NCBI GenBank assembly: GCA_002633005.1
Contig: NMRA01000159.1
Coordinates: 253,855 to 317,854, forward strand
Length of the DNA: 64,000 nt
Origin: Phoronis australis
Lineage: Eukaryota > Phoronida > Phoronidae
Direction: 5' to 3'
Position numbers and translations under genes: made by a program. Numbering within the stretch: position 1 is the stretch's first letter; every line of letters begins with the position of its first letter. Positions 35,089 to 47,036 of the stretch are shown here, in pieces. Under the pieces are notes generated by a model, which saw only the letters and a program-made list of their open reading frames with translations, was not told where the DNA came from and ran no database searches.

Positions 35089-35583
35089 GTGGCGGATCTA
35101 GGATATCACAAGGCCGGGGGGCCCAACATTTTGTCCGGCTGTACGCATTTGCGCAAACCACGATTGTAGATGCGTATAGAACCGAATGGGGGGAGGTTTG
35201 CCCCCCTCCCGCCCAGGAAAAAAATTCTGTTTTTTTCCTCTAAAAATCAAGCATTTTCCTTGATTCCTGAAGTATTTTCCACGAAAAAAGGAAAACAAAA
35301 AAAAAACACGGAGAACATGTCAAACAGGAAAAACCACAAGTACCACAGACTTGAACTCACGAGCTGGCGGCTAGAGCGCGCGTGCTTTACCACTACACCA
35401 CCACGTATTATCAACTAATCTTGTGCTAAGAGACCTACTTGTTTATGGTCCACAGCGTTTGCGCGCGAAACCTACTTCTTTTTGTAATGATTATAACACG
35501 TGTTATATTTTGTGCAATCGGTTCTTAACAAATTTGTTGTCTTCAAATGCCCAAAAGACCAAATCCGTTTTTCGTGTTGGCAA
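35089..35583 (-). repeat. ~490-bp repeat with internal tRNA-like boxes, copy C
   Basis: Homologous along its length to 13188-13679, from gtggcggatctagg to gtttttcgtgttggcaa. On the minus strand the tRNA-like part (35348-35403) has A-box-like TGGTGTAGTGG and B-box-like GAGTTCAAGTC. The alignment ends at a single N (35584), followed by a C-run (35590-35598). Confidence 0.65.
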
Positions 35584-35817
35584 NCTGAGCCCCCCCCCCT
35601 CCCCAAGCACTAAAACTGCACACATTTAAATCTTGTTTCATCCGTATAATTTTAATTACCGGGGTTAATTAATAAACTCAACATTTCCCTACGCTCTTGT
35701 TGGGCCCCCCCTAAATAAGCCTATGAGAGGAACCAAACTCATACAAGAAGAATAATATATATTTTAAGTTGTATTGAGAATTTCAGGGTCACAGCTCCAC
35801 AAATAAATATTTCACAG

Positions 35818-36110
35818 AAGGAACCAGGTGGGTTCCTTAATTACAAGAGATAACACACAAATTTCTGATACCCAAAGTGTAGTTGAGTATCGGATACTAA
35901 GTGGCACAGGTAAGCATAGTACCAAATGGGTACATAATACCAAATGGGTATTGGCCGATTGCCTACCAACTGGGTCGAGCAAACCGGCAAATTCAATAAC
36001 AAATACATGTACCAAGTGGGTACAAACTGCCAAATGGGCAAATACCCTATAAAGTACCACGTGGGTACATCAAACAGCCAACTGGACTATAACAACCTGC
36101 AAAGCAGGTT
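35818..36110. repeat. Cluster of short hairpins sharing an ANNTG loop
   Basis: At least five hairpins have the form [stem]CC-ANNTG-GG[stem] with different but complementary stems: 35818-35838 (8 bp, AAGGAACC), 35919-35933 (GTACC), 35936-35952 (AATACC), 36008-36024 (TGTACC), 36054-36068 (GTACC), plus 36028-36040 (TGCC). A weak member is at 35965-35975. Two further hairpins with other loops are 35886-35898 (AGTATC) and 36094-36110 (AACCTGC-aaa). Both strands show 74-82-codon open frames here with repeated TKWV-like peptides, which I read as a side effect. Confidence 0.65.
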
Positions 36111-37849
36111 CCGGACAAGCTGAGTGAGCAGACCAGCCGAAATAATAAAACGAGATATTGTAAGGAACGTGGTGTTGTGGCTCGCTATGTGCCGAGAGCT
36201 GTGACCGGGGTGGAGAGAAGCAAGCTACAGTAATGGATGCTCAAGTACAGGTCTGGTCGCTAGCCAATGATGTCGGTTCTTTGCCTGACGGTAACACGCT
36301 CCGGGCTTTAAGAAGGCAGCACCAGTGACTGTAAAAACATCAATAACCAACAGCAGATTTTATTTGACAAAAGGGAGGGAGCGTGAGAAATGTATAAATC
36401 AGTTGACATGACATTTTGTGGTACCCATGTAGGGAGGGTGGAGAGGTATAAAATTTTCTAATTAGGAAAACTTACGAGTGAATGTACTTTTTCTTGAGGT
36501 TGGGCCAACAGGAAGCTGGAGAGAAAGAACAAACAGCGCTACCATCGGACTTGGTAGGAACTAACTAGGAGTTGGAGATGAAGGATGAAGGGGTGTATAA
36601 TAGTATTTGCCCAAATAACAGAATTTATGTCAAAGCGCCATAAATCTCATTACGTAATTTTGTGTGAAATTGTGAAGTAGTTATCATATATTTTTGAAAA
36701 ACAAGTGCAACATTGTTGACCCAATCTGACTTACTTAATTACTCATGTTCCAATACTTGTTCCAGGTTCAGTGACATTTTAAGGCCACTTCAAACCGCAA
36801 CATAGACAAGTTTTGTTACTCCTTTCTATTCCCACGGCATGTCGTCCACACTCAAGCAGTGCTGCATGGCACAATGTACAAGCCGGTGGCTCTGGCGAAA
36901 TGTACATGTAAATCGCAGTACTAAGTTACCATATGAAATTGTGCCAGTGGATTGTTTGTGTGTGAACTATATCTGACTGCTACACCAGCCAGTGAGGATG
37001 AACTTTCATGGGCAATGAGTCATGTGTGGACAACAATGACTCATTTCCTTTCCTGGAAGGAACATGAGGGAAGCTAAAGGAGACCTANTGACCTATAGAA
37101 ATGTCTGGCGATCAAAACGAAGTATTCCCTTTGATTCCATTTGATTCGTTTATGTTTGAAACCATTTTTAGAGCTTTCTTAAGAAGGTATTTAAACAGTT
37201 TTAAGTTTTGTGTTAACTTGTCTACAACAAAAGTTACACTTGGAAGCAAAGTATGTTTTCAATCGTAGCTAGCTGGATAAGAATCTGCCATGCAGAAGAT
37301 TTGAGAATGAACAATAATCAGTGTATATAAAAACAAAATGGCAAACTGAACAACCACATATTATATAGAACGGAACAACATTATTTGTTAAAAACAATTG
37401 TAATTTTTCCAATGCAAGGGCTGACTTAAGTTTCTGAATTGAGAGGTTCAATTCCCTCAGATTATTGCTGAAGTACTGCTTTTCACTTGGTCGATATGTA
37501 AAATAGACTGTAAAGCGGCTGGGTTCTGTCGTTTTCTCTCAACTGTAACAGAATAGTCAGAGAAATATTAGCAAATTATAAAAGAAAACACAAGACAAAA
37601 CTACTTTTGTAAGGCATAACTTACTTGACATTTAATCTTCATGTTTATATGTAGAAACTATTAATCTTTGTACCCAAGCCTTATTTACGATTTGAATCAA
37701 AATATGTGAAACAGGCTAAAAGTGATTTAAGAATGTGTATTTTTCATGACTTCTAAAGTGTGTTTTTGATCTCAACAAATAAAATTTATTCTAGGTGTCA
37801 ATGTTAATTCCAATGCAATGTTACGGATTTACTAGTGTCAGAATAGCTC
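36111..37849. other. Unassigned; single N at 37088
   Basis: No gene or repeat recognised. The N sits in gacctantgacc and is not flanked by a duplicated sequence, unlike the Ns at 39906, 43580 and 60191. Confidence 0.4.
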
Positions 37850-37864
37850 ATATATATGTATATG

Positions 37865-37895
<31 letters not shown>

Positions 37896-37898
37896 ATA
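37850..37898. repeat. TATATG / TA microsatellite
   Basis: tatatg is repeated, then a pure (ta)n run of ~20 bases. Likely length-polymorphic. Confidence 0.95.
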
Positions 37899-38220
37899 AT
37901 CTGGTATTCTTGGGGGTGGGGTCGGCTATAAAATAAGGAAACTCACTCATCTAGAGAATCATTGCATAGTCTTGTAAAGTAACTGCTGTGAAAAAGTCAC
38001 CCTTGACTTCTGAGCGGCACGTCGGCCATACACCTCTTATATTGGGAGCACTCCCACCCAGGGCAATATGTGGATATGTGCTGGTAGCTTACCATCCGGG
38101 TCCCGGGTGAGTTTCTGAAGACAAACACTTACTTCCACTGAATAAACCCGATATTAAGTGGGGTAACTGGTGGGGAAAACATTACTGAGCGATGTCCATA
38201 GAAACTTAATTGCAGAAATT

Positions 38221-38365
38221 GGCATTGTTGAACACGACATCATATATATTTGATGATACCAATTAATGTAAGGTAGATCATGAATAGGAACTTGGCGTTG
38301 TTGAACACAACATCATGTTTATTTGATAATACCAGTAATATAATGTTGACCATGAATAGGAACTT
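38221..38365. repeat. Tandem duplication of a ~73-bp unit
   Basis: Unit 1 is 38221-38293 and unit 2 is 38294-38365. Both start ggcrttgttgaacac and end catgaataggaactt, with about 80-85% identity by eye. Confidence 0.85.
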
Positions 38366-39635
38366 CCAACAATGTACATGTATGTCCGGTTTAGAATTCC
38401 CTAAGGGCTTGCAGCAAACCTGATTTCTGAAGGAGGACTGAGAGCACATCTTGTGAAATACTAGTGAATGACTTGCTGAGGCAGTAGAACGCTTTCAGTT
38501 CGTTCAGACTCTCATATACTTTGTAAAATAGTTGCGTCTAAAACTAGGATGGAAGCCAAAAAGTTCATGGCGTTGGTGGTTACTGTCACAGGGACTTTAT
38601 GTGTGTTATCCTGATTTTCCTGGAGTCCTTCCACAAGTCAGAATTACTTAACTGAGCAATAAAAAGTGGCTGCAAGATCAAACTCTAACTTTTTTCATCT
38701 GGCTATTCGACTTTGTCGTAAAACGTGTTACAAGATGATGTAAAATAAGTACACCAATCACATTGCTTGCCCAATACTAAACTGACCAACAGGGATTCGC
38801 TTGATGTGAAATATTTACCAACATGACTTCTGAGTTAGACAGTAGGGGTACATGCCAAAATGGGGATTAAGCTTCACTGGTAGGTATGCTAAACACAAAG
38901 GAATGCACTAAGACTGGCATCTATAGAAGACACGGAAACAAAACTTAAAAAATCAATGAAGAGATGTATACTTCAGAGTGCCGAATAGTTACATGTACAT
39001 TCATCAAGGAAAATGCCTGCTTGTTTTATTAGTGAGATCTTCTTGATATGGGTATCACCAGGAGTCAGGACAGTAATGTTGTGCAAATGAATCAATGACG
39101 AAAATTGTAGTGCAGAAAGTAAACAAATCAAAGTAGTAAGACAAATGATGGAGTAGCTACATTTGAAATAATGAAATTAACCTAGTTTAGAATAATAAAC
39201 AAACAACACCTTCATGCCACATCACATATTTAATAAAATACAGACCTTCTACAATTCAGTAATGCAACTTTGAAATGCTCACTCATTATACTGATCTGCT
39301 ATTCTGTTTTTTGTTTCTGACATTGGTCTAATGGCTAAGATAGGAAGTTGCAGGATCTCTGTCTATTGTTAGGACAGTAAAACTTGCATAACTCCGATCT
39401 AATTGAACCAAATTGTTCAGCCCAAATAAGGAAAATCTGCCTGATGTGACTGAGAGGCTGTGTACATGATTTCGAATTTTTACCAGGCTGTGGAATACTA
39501 GAATGTCGCAGAAGTTTGGGATAGTCAGACTTAAAATTTTCAGACTCAGTGCAAGTTTAACTGGTTTTGTTAAAATCAGATTTTTCAGTGTCATGATGAA
39601 AGTGATAGCTAATCTGGGTGCAACTTGACCTACGT
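38366..39635. other. Unassigned region
   Basis: A 133-codon minus frame (39328-39729) has no recognised domain; its 5' part lies in a segment duplicated across the N at 39906. No RNA gene is seen. Confidence 0.35.
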
Positions 39636-40176
39636 TCAAGATGAATAGAATATGGACTGACTGGAATGATCTCCTCATGTCGGGAGGGACATGTTCCTTT
39701 TTCTTCAAGACACTTGCTTGGAACCTCAATCTAATATCTGCAAGTGTTAGCCAGTAAAGTCATTAGTAGGAGTACAGGAGATAGTAATTTTTATTTTTAC
39801 TGTAATCTATTTTGTTTACGTAAGACCCCTCCTGTAGACCATGCCGGCATCTTCGGTAGTGGTTTCAGAGGGTGGCCAAGGGGTCATGTCCCCCTCTAAA
39901 ATTCTNTCAAGATGAATAGAATATGGACTGACTGGAATGATCTCCTCATGTCGGGAGGGACATGTTCCTTTTTCTTCAAGACTCTTGCTTGGAACCTCAA
40001 TCTAATATCTGCAAGTGTTAGCCAGTAAAGTCATTAGTAGGAGTACAGGAGATAGTAATTTTTATTTTTACTGTAATCTATTTTGTTTACGTGAGACCCC
40101 TCCTGTAGACCATGCCGGCATCTTCGGTAGTGGTTTCAGAGGGTGGCCAAGGGGTCATGTCCCCCTCTAAAATTCT
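39636..40176. repeat. 270-bp direct duplication joined by one N
   Basis: 39636-39905 and 39907-40176 are nearly identical (both start tcaagatgaatagaatatgg and end ctctaaaattct) and are separated only by the N at 39906. The duplicated edge meets the N exactly, the pattern expected when two overlapping contigs are abutted without merging. Confidence 0.9.
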
Positions 40177-40602
40177 TCCAGATTCCATTTGGCAGTGGGG
40201 GGTGCGAATGTCTGACGTGTGAAATCAAGGCTAAGAGTCTGCCCTGGCTTCCCTAACTCAAAATCCTGGATCCACCCCTGATCTTTACATGGATAAAATT
40301 ACCTGTAAATGGGTTATACCTGGATTCCTAAGAAGCTGTAACATACCGTTGTGTTTGCTTATATCTACTCATTGTTTTCAGGTCTCTGTTAACTTGGCGG
40401 AGAGCTTGGAAGAATTAGACATCCAAACATAGACATCGAAACAATCACCGCAGTGGTGGTATCGGTCTTTCTACACCCACATGGCAGATAGAGATTCACA
40501 TTTTTCATTGTTTTGCTAAAAATGGTGCTGCTATCAGGGTTTGAATTTGAAACAATTTAAAAAATCCCCTTGGTTTAGCCAATCCGCTTTTAATAACACA
40601 TT
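40177..40602. other. Unassigned flank before the L1-like element
   Basis: No gene. Contains aaaatcctggatccacccctg (about 40259-40279), a word common in animal repeats. Confidence 0.35.
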
Positions 40603-40731
40603 AAGTTTTGTTAGATGGACTTCTGGTTAAAATGGCGGATTTTAAGACGTGTTTTGAGGAGCTCTGCTGAGACGCACCGCGAAATTCAAATTTTTCATAC
40701 CGTAGTTGTATTTCTGCTTGCACGTTTTTGA

Positions 40732-41474
40732 ATGATGGGTCGCTCTAAACAGAAGAAGACTATCTCTGATTATTTTGTGGCTACGAGGTCAGCTTCAATG
40801 AGTAGCGAAACTCGTACTGCACCCGAGACAGAGCCTGCGTGGATTTCATCTATCAAGGAACAGTTAAATTAGCAGGTATGAACTCAACTCTGTCGGAAAT
40901 CAAGAATTCTATTGCAATAACTCACTCATTAGTGGAGGAAAGTAGCGAACGCTCTAAAAACAATGAAGCAAACATAAGGGCGTTGACGGAAGAAAATGAA
41001 AACTTGAAGAAACAATTATGTAATATCGAGTTTCAATCACGCCGTTCAAACCTTAGATTCGGTGGCATACGAGAAAGCGACAGGGAGTCCTCTAAAGAAA
41101 AGTTATGTTCCGTTTTGATAACGGTTTTCAACTGTAACACGTAGACGTCTCATTCGAGCTAGTGCATAGAACAGGAGTGAAAAAGAATGGAAAACTTCGG
41201 GCTATCATTGCGAAATTCACCTTTTTCGAACAAAGAGAGAAAATTCGGTCGGGGTGCAAGAATTTCAAGTGTAGAAGTATTTGTGAATGAAGAATTCCCC
41301 TGTCTAATGGGACAGAGGAGGAAGACGCTCATCCCGATTTTGAAGGCTGCAAAGGCTTCTCCTTCAGTGAAATCTATTTTCCTAACCAGAGACACAATTC
41401 ATGTTGACCGTAAGTCGTATTCTGTTGATACTTTTCAGGACATTCCTGCGTATTTCCGAGAATTGTTAGGTTAA
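40732..41474 (+). pseudogene. L1-type ORF1 (RNA-binding protein), frameshifted
   Basis: Starts with tandem ATGs at 40732 and 40735. The first frame (GRSKQKKTISDYF) stops near 40870. The next frame (40839-41144) carries a heptad-rich coiled coil (EENENLKKQLCNIEFQSRR) and the start of the RNA-recognition domain, RSNLRFGGIRES. Another frame then gives FELVHRTGVKKNGK and AIIAKFTFFEQRE, and 41187-41474 completes the C-terminal domain. This is the L1 ORF1 nucleic-acid chaperone plan, broken by at least two frameshifts. Confidence 0.75.
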
Positions 41475-41969
41475 ACAAGTCTAGTGACTGCGTTTGAGTG
41501 TAGATAGTGTTTCTATAATTTCATTAAACTTAAGACTTCAGAATATTGTTTGGTTTATTGCTCATAGGATATGCTTACACTGCTTTTTGCAAACGGTATG
41601 TTTTCGTCTCTTTTCTACGGTACGTTAGCTATTGACTTGACTTTGTAACATATAGAACGGTCTTTTCTTTGCTTGTTTTTAGGCATCGGCCCATTATATC
41701 TACTTGTTAAGTTTACCGATGTGGGCAGTATTCTATTCAGTTGAGTCTTTCATTGTGTCTACAACTGATTTGCATATCAACACAGGTCTATGCGTGCGGG
41801 TATCGTATTAGCTGATGTCCAGTGTGTATCATGGAGGTGGTGAAGTACATTTTAGCCACGCGCTTTTGTTTTTACACATATTTCTGAGTAGAATTTTTGT
41901 TGAATCATCAATTTGCCTACGTTCTATATACATCTCATTTAGTATTTTAATTTATGGAACCGATTTGCC

Positions 41970-42500
41970 ATGTCTTTCGTCGGAACATGGTTAGTTATCT
42001 TATCTTTAAACTCCAGAGGGTTAACGGACAAAATTAAGACAAAGGATGTCTTTTTGAGACGGAAGTGTTGTGGTATCTATTGTTTGCAAGAAACTCATTT
42101 TATTGAATCATAAATTTGTGTTATTAGGGCCCAGTGAGGATATGATGTTTTCTTGAGCCCTGGAACAAGAGAATTGAGACGTGTCTGCATACTGCTAAAT
42201 AAAAGCTTTGAATGTGAAGTTGGTAAAATCCGTCATGATGATAAAGGAAATCTTGTTGTCATCGAATTACTAATTGAAAATCGAGTCTCAATAACGTTAG
42301 CTTATATTTATGGTCCCAACAAGGATAATCCTGACTGTTTTAGAACCCTGCTTCAGGTAGTCTCTGACTACAATGCCGAGTTCATAATCATTTGCGGCGA
42401 CTGGAATTTGGTTCAGGATTTCAATCTTGACTGTTTAGGATACAAGCACCAAAACAATTCGGCTGCAAGAAAACAAGTTATCGCAAGATGTCGCAGTTAA
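41970..42500 (+). pseudogene. LINE ORF2 N-terminus, APE endonuclease, copy 1
   Basis: From the ATG at 41970: ILSLNSRGL, then CLQETHF with the catalytic-type Glu, a TAA stop, then NLVVIELLIENR, LAYIYGPNKDNP and IIICGDWN. These are the ordered motifs of the AP-like endonuclease that nicks target DNA. Copy 1 has a stop after the ETH motif and a 4-bp frame loss relative to copy 2 (KTKDVFLRR versus KTKDVFEFLRR), so it is not intact. Confidence 0.75.
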
Positions 42501-44119
42501 ATTTGGTCGACCCGTGATGGTTACGTAACCTAAATACAACAAGCTACACTTGGTTCAGAATTAACCCTTGTAAGCAACCGCGTCTGGATTTTTTTCTAGT
42601 GTCCGACGAGTTTTCCTCTTGGATAGAAAATATTGAAACGTCCCCAGGTTATAGAACCAATCATCATTGTGTCTTGACTACTATTCAGGACTCTAAATTT
42701 GTTAGAGGTAAAGGTCTATAGCGACTCAACAAATCCTTATTACGTACTGTAGAATACATTAGCAATGTGACAAAATCATAGTTGAAACAGAGAAGGAATA
42801 TTTATCTCCTGATAATGACTCCAATTTGTCAGACGGTCAGTCGACTATAGACAACTCTCTTCTTCTTGAGATGATTCTATTGAATATTAGAAATTATACT
42901 TTGTCTTATCCAGGTTTTAAGTAAAAAGAAAAGCATCGACATGAAAAGAATTTAGAGGAGCAATTAAGTCTTCTTGGAGAAATGATTGTGCAACAATAAT
43001 TGTGCTCTGCTCCTTGAAATTTATTCAGATTTGCAGAACTATTACGAAGATATTAGCAAGGACAGAGTGAAAGGTATGATGATGAGATCTCGGGTAAAAT
43101 GTATCGAGGATGGTGAAAAACCGTCCAAATACTGTAGTAACTTACAAAAACGTAGTTACGTGAAGAAGAATGTTGACGAGACTGGACAAAGCTTGACAAA
43201 CCAAAAGCTATACTGTGAGCAATCGAAAAATTCTATGCAAATTTATATGCAGCCAAAGAAAATGACTCTCTCCAATATGAATTGGAAGACTTGGTGACCC
43301 CTGACAATATATCGAAACTAGACGCCGACTTGAAAGAAAAACTAGAATGACCAATAACATGTACTGAAGCTGTGGCTGTCCTTAAATGCATGAAAAATGA
43401 CAAAACTCCGGGGACTGGTGGTTTTCCTGTAGAGTTTTACAATTTTTTTGGAAAGAATTGTCGCCATTTTTGATCAAATCTGTTAATTACAGGTTTTGAA
43501 GCGTATCAAACAATAAAAGAAAAACGTATTTTAAAAAATCCTAAAAATGTTTTTGTATGGATTACAGCACATCCAATATNCTTTTCAGGACATTCCTGCG
43601 TATTTCCGAGAATTGTTAGGTTAAACAAGTCTAGTGACTGCGTTTGAGTGTAGATAATGTTTCTATAATTTCATTAAACTTAAGACTTCAGAATATTGTT
43701 TGGTTTATTGCTCATAGGATATGCTTACACTGCTTTTTGCAAACGGTATGTTTTCGTCTCTTTTCTGCGGTACGTTAGCTATTGACTTGACTTTGTAACA
43801 TATAGAACGGTCTTTTCTTTGCTTGTTTTTAGGCATCGGCCCATTATATCTACTTGTTAAGTTTACCGATGTGGACAGTATTCTATTCAGTTGAGTCTTT
43901 CATTGTGTCTACAACTGATTTGCATATCAACACAGGTCTATGCGTGCGGGTATCGTCTTAGCTGATGTCAGTGTGTATCATGGAGGTGGTGAAGTACATT
44001 TTAGCCATGTGCTTTTTGTTTTTTCACATATTTTTGAGTGGAATTTTTGTTGAATCATCAATTTGCCTACGTTCTATATACATCTCACTTAGTATTTTAA
44101 TTTATGGAACCGATTTGCC

Positions 44120-44665
44120 ATGTCTTTCGTCGGAACATGGTTAGTTATCTTATCTTTAAACTCCAGAGGGTTAAGGAACAAAATTAAGACAAAGGATGTC
44201 TTTGAATTTTTGAGACGGAAGTGTTGTGGTATCTATTGCTTGCACGAAACTCATTTTATTGAATCATAAATTTGTGTTATTAGGGCCCAGTGGGGTTATG
44301 ATGTTTTCTTGAGCCCTGGAACAAGAGAATCGAGACGTGTCTGCATATTGCTAAATAAAAGCTTTGAATGTGAAGTTGGTAAAATCCGTCATGATGATAA
44401 AGGAAATCTTGTTGTCATCGAATTACTAATTGAAAATCGAGTCTCAATAACGTTAGCTTATATTTATGGTCCCAACAAGGATAATCCTGAATGTTTTAGA
44501 ACCCTGCTTCAGGTAGTCTCTGACTACAATTCCGAGTTCATAATCATTTGCGGCGACTGGAATTTGGTTCAGGATTTCAATCTTGACTGTTTAGGATACA
44601 AGCACCATCATTGTGTCTTGACTACTATTCAGGCCTCTAAATTTGTTAGAGGTAAAGGTCTATAG
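44120..44665 (+). pseudogene. LINE ORF2 endonuclease, copy 2 (after the N join)
   Basis: Near-identical to 41970-42500, with scattered substitutions (CLQETH to CLHETH, NPDCF to NPECF). A ~180-bp deletion after CLGYKHH removes the catalytic C-terminal part present around 42450-42660. It is probably the other haplotype of the same locus rather than a second insertion. Confidence 0.7.
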
Positions 44666-44769
44666 CGACTTAACAAATCCTTATTACGTGCTGTAGAATA
44701 CATTAGCAATGTGACAAAATCATAGTTGAAACAGAGAAGGAATATTTATCGCCTGATAATGACTCCAAT

Positions 44770-46571
44770 TTGTCAGACGGTCAGTCGACTATAGACAACT
44801 CTCTTCTTCTTGAGATGATTCTTTTGAATATTAGAAATTATACTTTGTCTTATCCAGGTTTTAAGAAAAAAGAAAAGCATCGACATGAAAAGAATTTAGA
44901 GGAGCAATTAAGTCTTCTTGGAGAAATGATGTGCAACAATAATTGTGCTCTGCTCCTTGAAATTTATTCAGATTTGCAGAACTATTACGAAGATATTAGC
45001 AAGGACAGAGTGAAAGGTATGATGATGAGATCTCGGGTAAAATGTATCGAGGATGGTGAAAAACCGTCCAAATATTGTAGTAACTTACAAAAACGTAGTT
45101 ACGTGAAGAAGAATGTTGACGAGACTGGACAAAGCTTGACAGACCAAAAGCTATACTGTGTGCAATCGAAAAATTCTATGCAAATTTATATGCAGCCAAA
45201 GAAAATGACTCTCTCCAATATGAATTGGAAGACTTGGTGACCCCTGAAAATATATCGAAACTAGACGCCGACTTGAAAGAAAAACTAGAAGGACCAATAA
45301 CATGTATTGAAGCTGTGGCTGTCCTTAAATGCATGAAAAATGACAAAACTCCAGGGACTGGTGGTTTTCCTGTAGAGTTTTACAATTTTTTGGAAAGAAT
45401 TGTCGTCATCTTTGATCAAATCTGTTAATTACAGGTTTTGAAGCGGCCGTCTCTCTACCACTATGCGTCAAGGTGTCATACTTTAATTCCTAAGGGCAAG
45501 AAACCACGTGAATACATTAAAAATTGAGGACCAATCTCCTTACTAAATTCAAGTTATAACTATTATCAGCATGCATTGAACAAAAGATAAAATCTGTTTT
45601 AAGAGGCATTATCTGAGAAAACCTACAGAGGTCGGCAGAGGCAAGTTAAAAGGCATAGATTTTGAAAATGGGATTTATTAAGTGTATCAAACAATAAAAG
45701 AAAAACGTATTTTAAAAAATCCTAAAAATGTTTTTGTATGGATTACAGCACATCCAATATTCCCATGTATTCCAAAAGGAAAATGGCTAGCAAGTGTGGA
45801 ATTTCAAAAGGCTTTTATCAAAAAGTGGTTCCAAACTATTTGAAAATAAGTTAATTCATCCTAATCAAACTGGGTTTCTCCCAGGTCGTTTTATCGGGGA
45901 GAACACCAGAGTGATTTATGACATGTTACAATATACTCAAATTAAGGATATTCCCGGACTTCTGGTATTAATTGATTTCGAAAAAGCCTTTGATTCTGTG
46001 TCCTGGGGATTTCTTAAGAAAGTTCTACACTACTTCAATTTTGGTGACGATATTATTCGTTGGTTCACACTACTCAATCAAAGTGTCCAACTTTTTGTCA
46101 TTCAATATGGTTTTACGTCTAACTACTTTAACATTTGCCGAGGTTGCAGACAAGGGGATCCCCTTTCACCTTATCTTTTTGTTGTGTGCCGAAGTTATGG
46201 CATCTATGTTGAGGCAATGCGAGAATGTTAAAGGCATAAAAGTAGGCTTTTTAGAGTAAAAATTAGTGCAGTATGCAGACGACACGGTCCTCTTTCTAGA
46301 TGGTTCAAAGACCTCTTTAAAGTCGTCATTTAACCAGCTTTATCAGTTTGCTAAGTATTCTGGTTTGACACCCAATATCGATAAAACTGTTTGTATATTA
46401 ATTGGTTCCAAGATATGTTGTGGTGATAAGCTTTGCTGTGAAAAAGATTTAAAATGGGAAAGTTCCCAGTTCACATCTCTTGGAATTACCTTCGCTGTCA
46501 ACTTACAGGACATGATTCACTTAAACTACGATGTAAAATTAAACAAGGTCAGAAAAAGCATTGTAAATTGA
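44770..46571 (+). pseudogene. LINE ORF2 middle part and reverse transcriptase
   Basis: 44770-45240 covers the linker (SLLGEMMCNNN, SRVKCIEDGEKPSKYC), 45225-45428 the KTPGTGGFPVEFY motif that opens the RT, 45794-46231 QTGFLPGRFIGENTR, LIDFEKAFDSVSW (motif A) and GCRQGDPLSPYLF (motif B), and 46266-46571 QYADDTVLFLDGS (motif C with both catalytic Asp) and PNIDKTVC. Frame changes near 45.43, 45.79, 46.19 and 46.26 kb interrupt it. Confidence 0.85.
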
Positions 46572-47036
46572 TCAAAAAGAAATTTAACCACCTTTGGTAA
46601 GATAAAGGTTGTCAAATCCTTTTTATTACCAAAACTGAATTCATCTCTTTTACAGACTTCATTTTCTAAATGCTTCATTTTAAGGACATTGAAAAAATAT
46701 TTTTAATTATATATTAGGTACCTTTTCTCTAGAAAAACCATGGTACAGATATCTGAAGATGGAGGTGGGAATATGGTCCCTATTGCGTCATTTGTCAAAG
46801 CTATTAAACTGACTTGGATTCTGAGATTCTTCAAAAACTATTATAACAATAATTTTCCTTGGCTAAATATTTTATGTGAAACTATTCATAATATAAAAAG
46901 GACTCTTTTCAGTTAGGTTCTTGTTTTTTCTATAAAGTACATGTAGCTAACCGTACTAAGAATATTTTTGGAAGGATATTTTTACATCTTATACGAGTTT
47001 ATCAATCTGTAAGAGATACAGGTTATAGATGACCTT

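Larger units (their letters stand above)
41431..45760. repeat. ~2.15-kb direct duplication joined by one N (43580)
   Basis: 41431-43579 and 43581-45760 align end to end. Copy 2 starts cttttcaggacattcc exactly after the N, and copy 1 ends cacatccaatat exactly before it. The copies differ by SNPs, a ~180-bp deletion in copy 2 (at about 44607) and a ~230-bp deletion in copy 1 (at about 43505). Confidence 0.92.

Noticed and set aside
35812-36060. Small proteins with TKWV repeats (both strands)
   Set aside because: The peptides are translations of the ACCAANTGGGT hairpin repeats; open frames on both strands of a palindromic repeat are expected.
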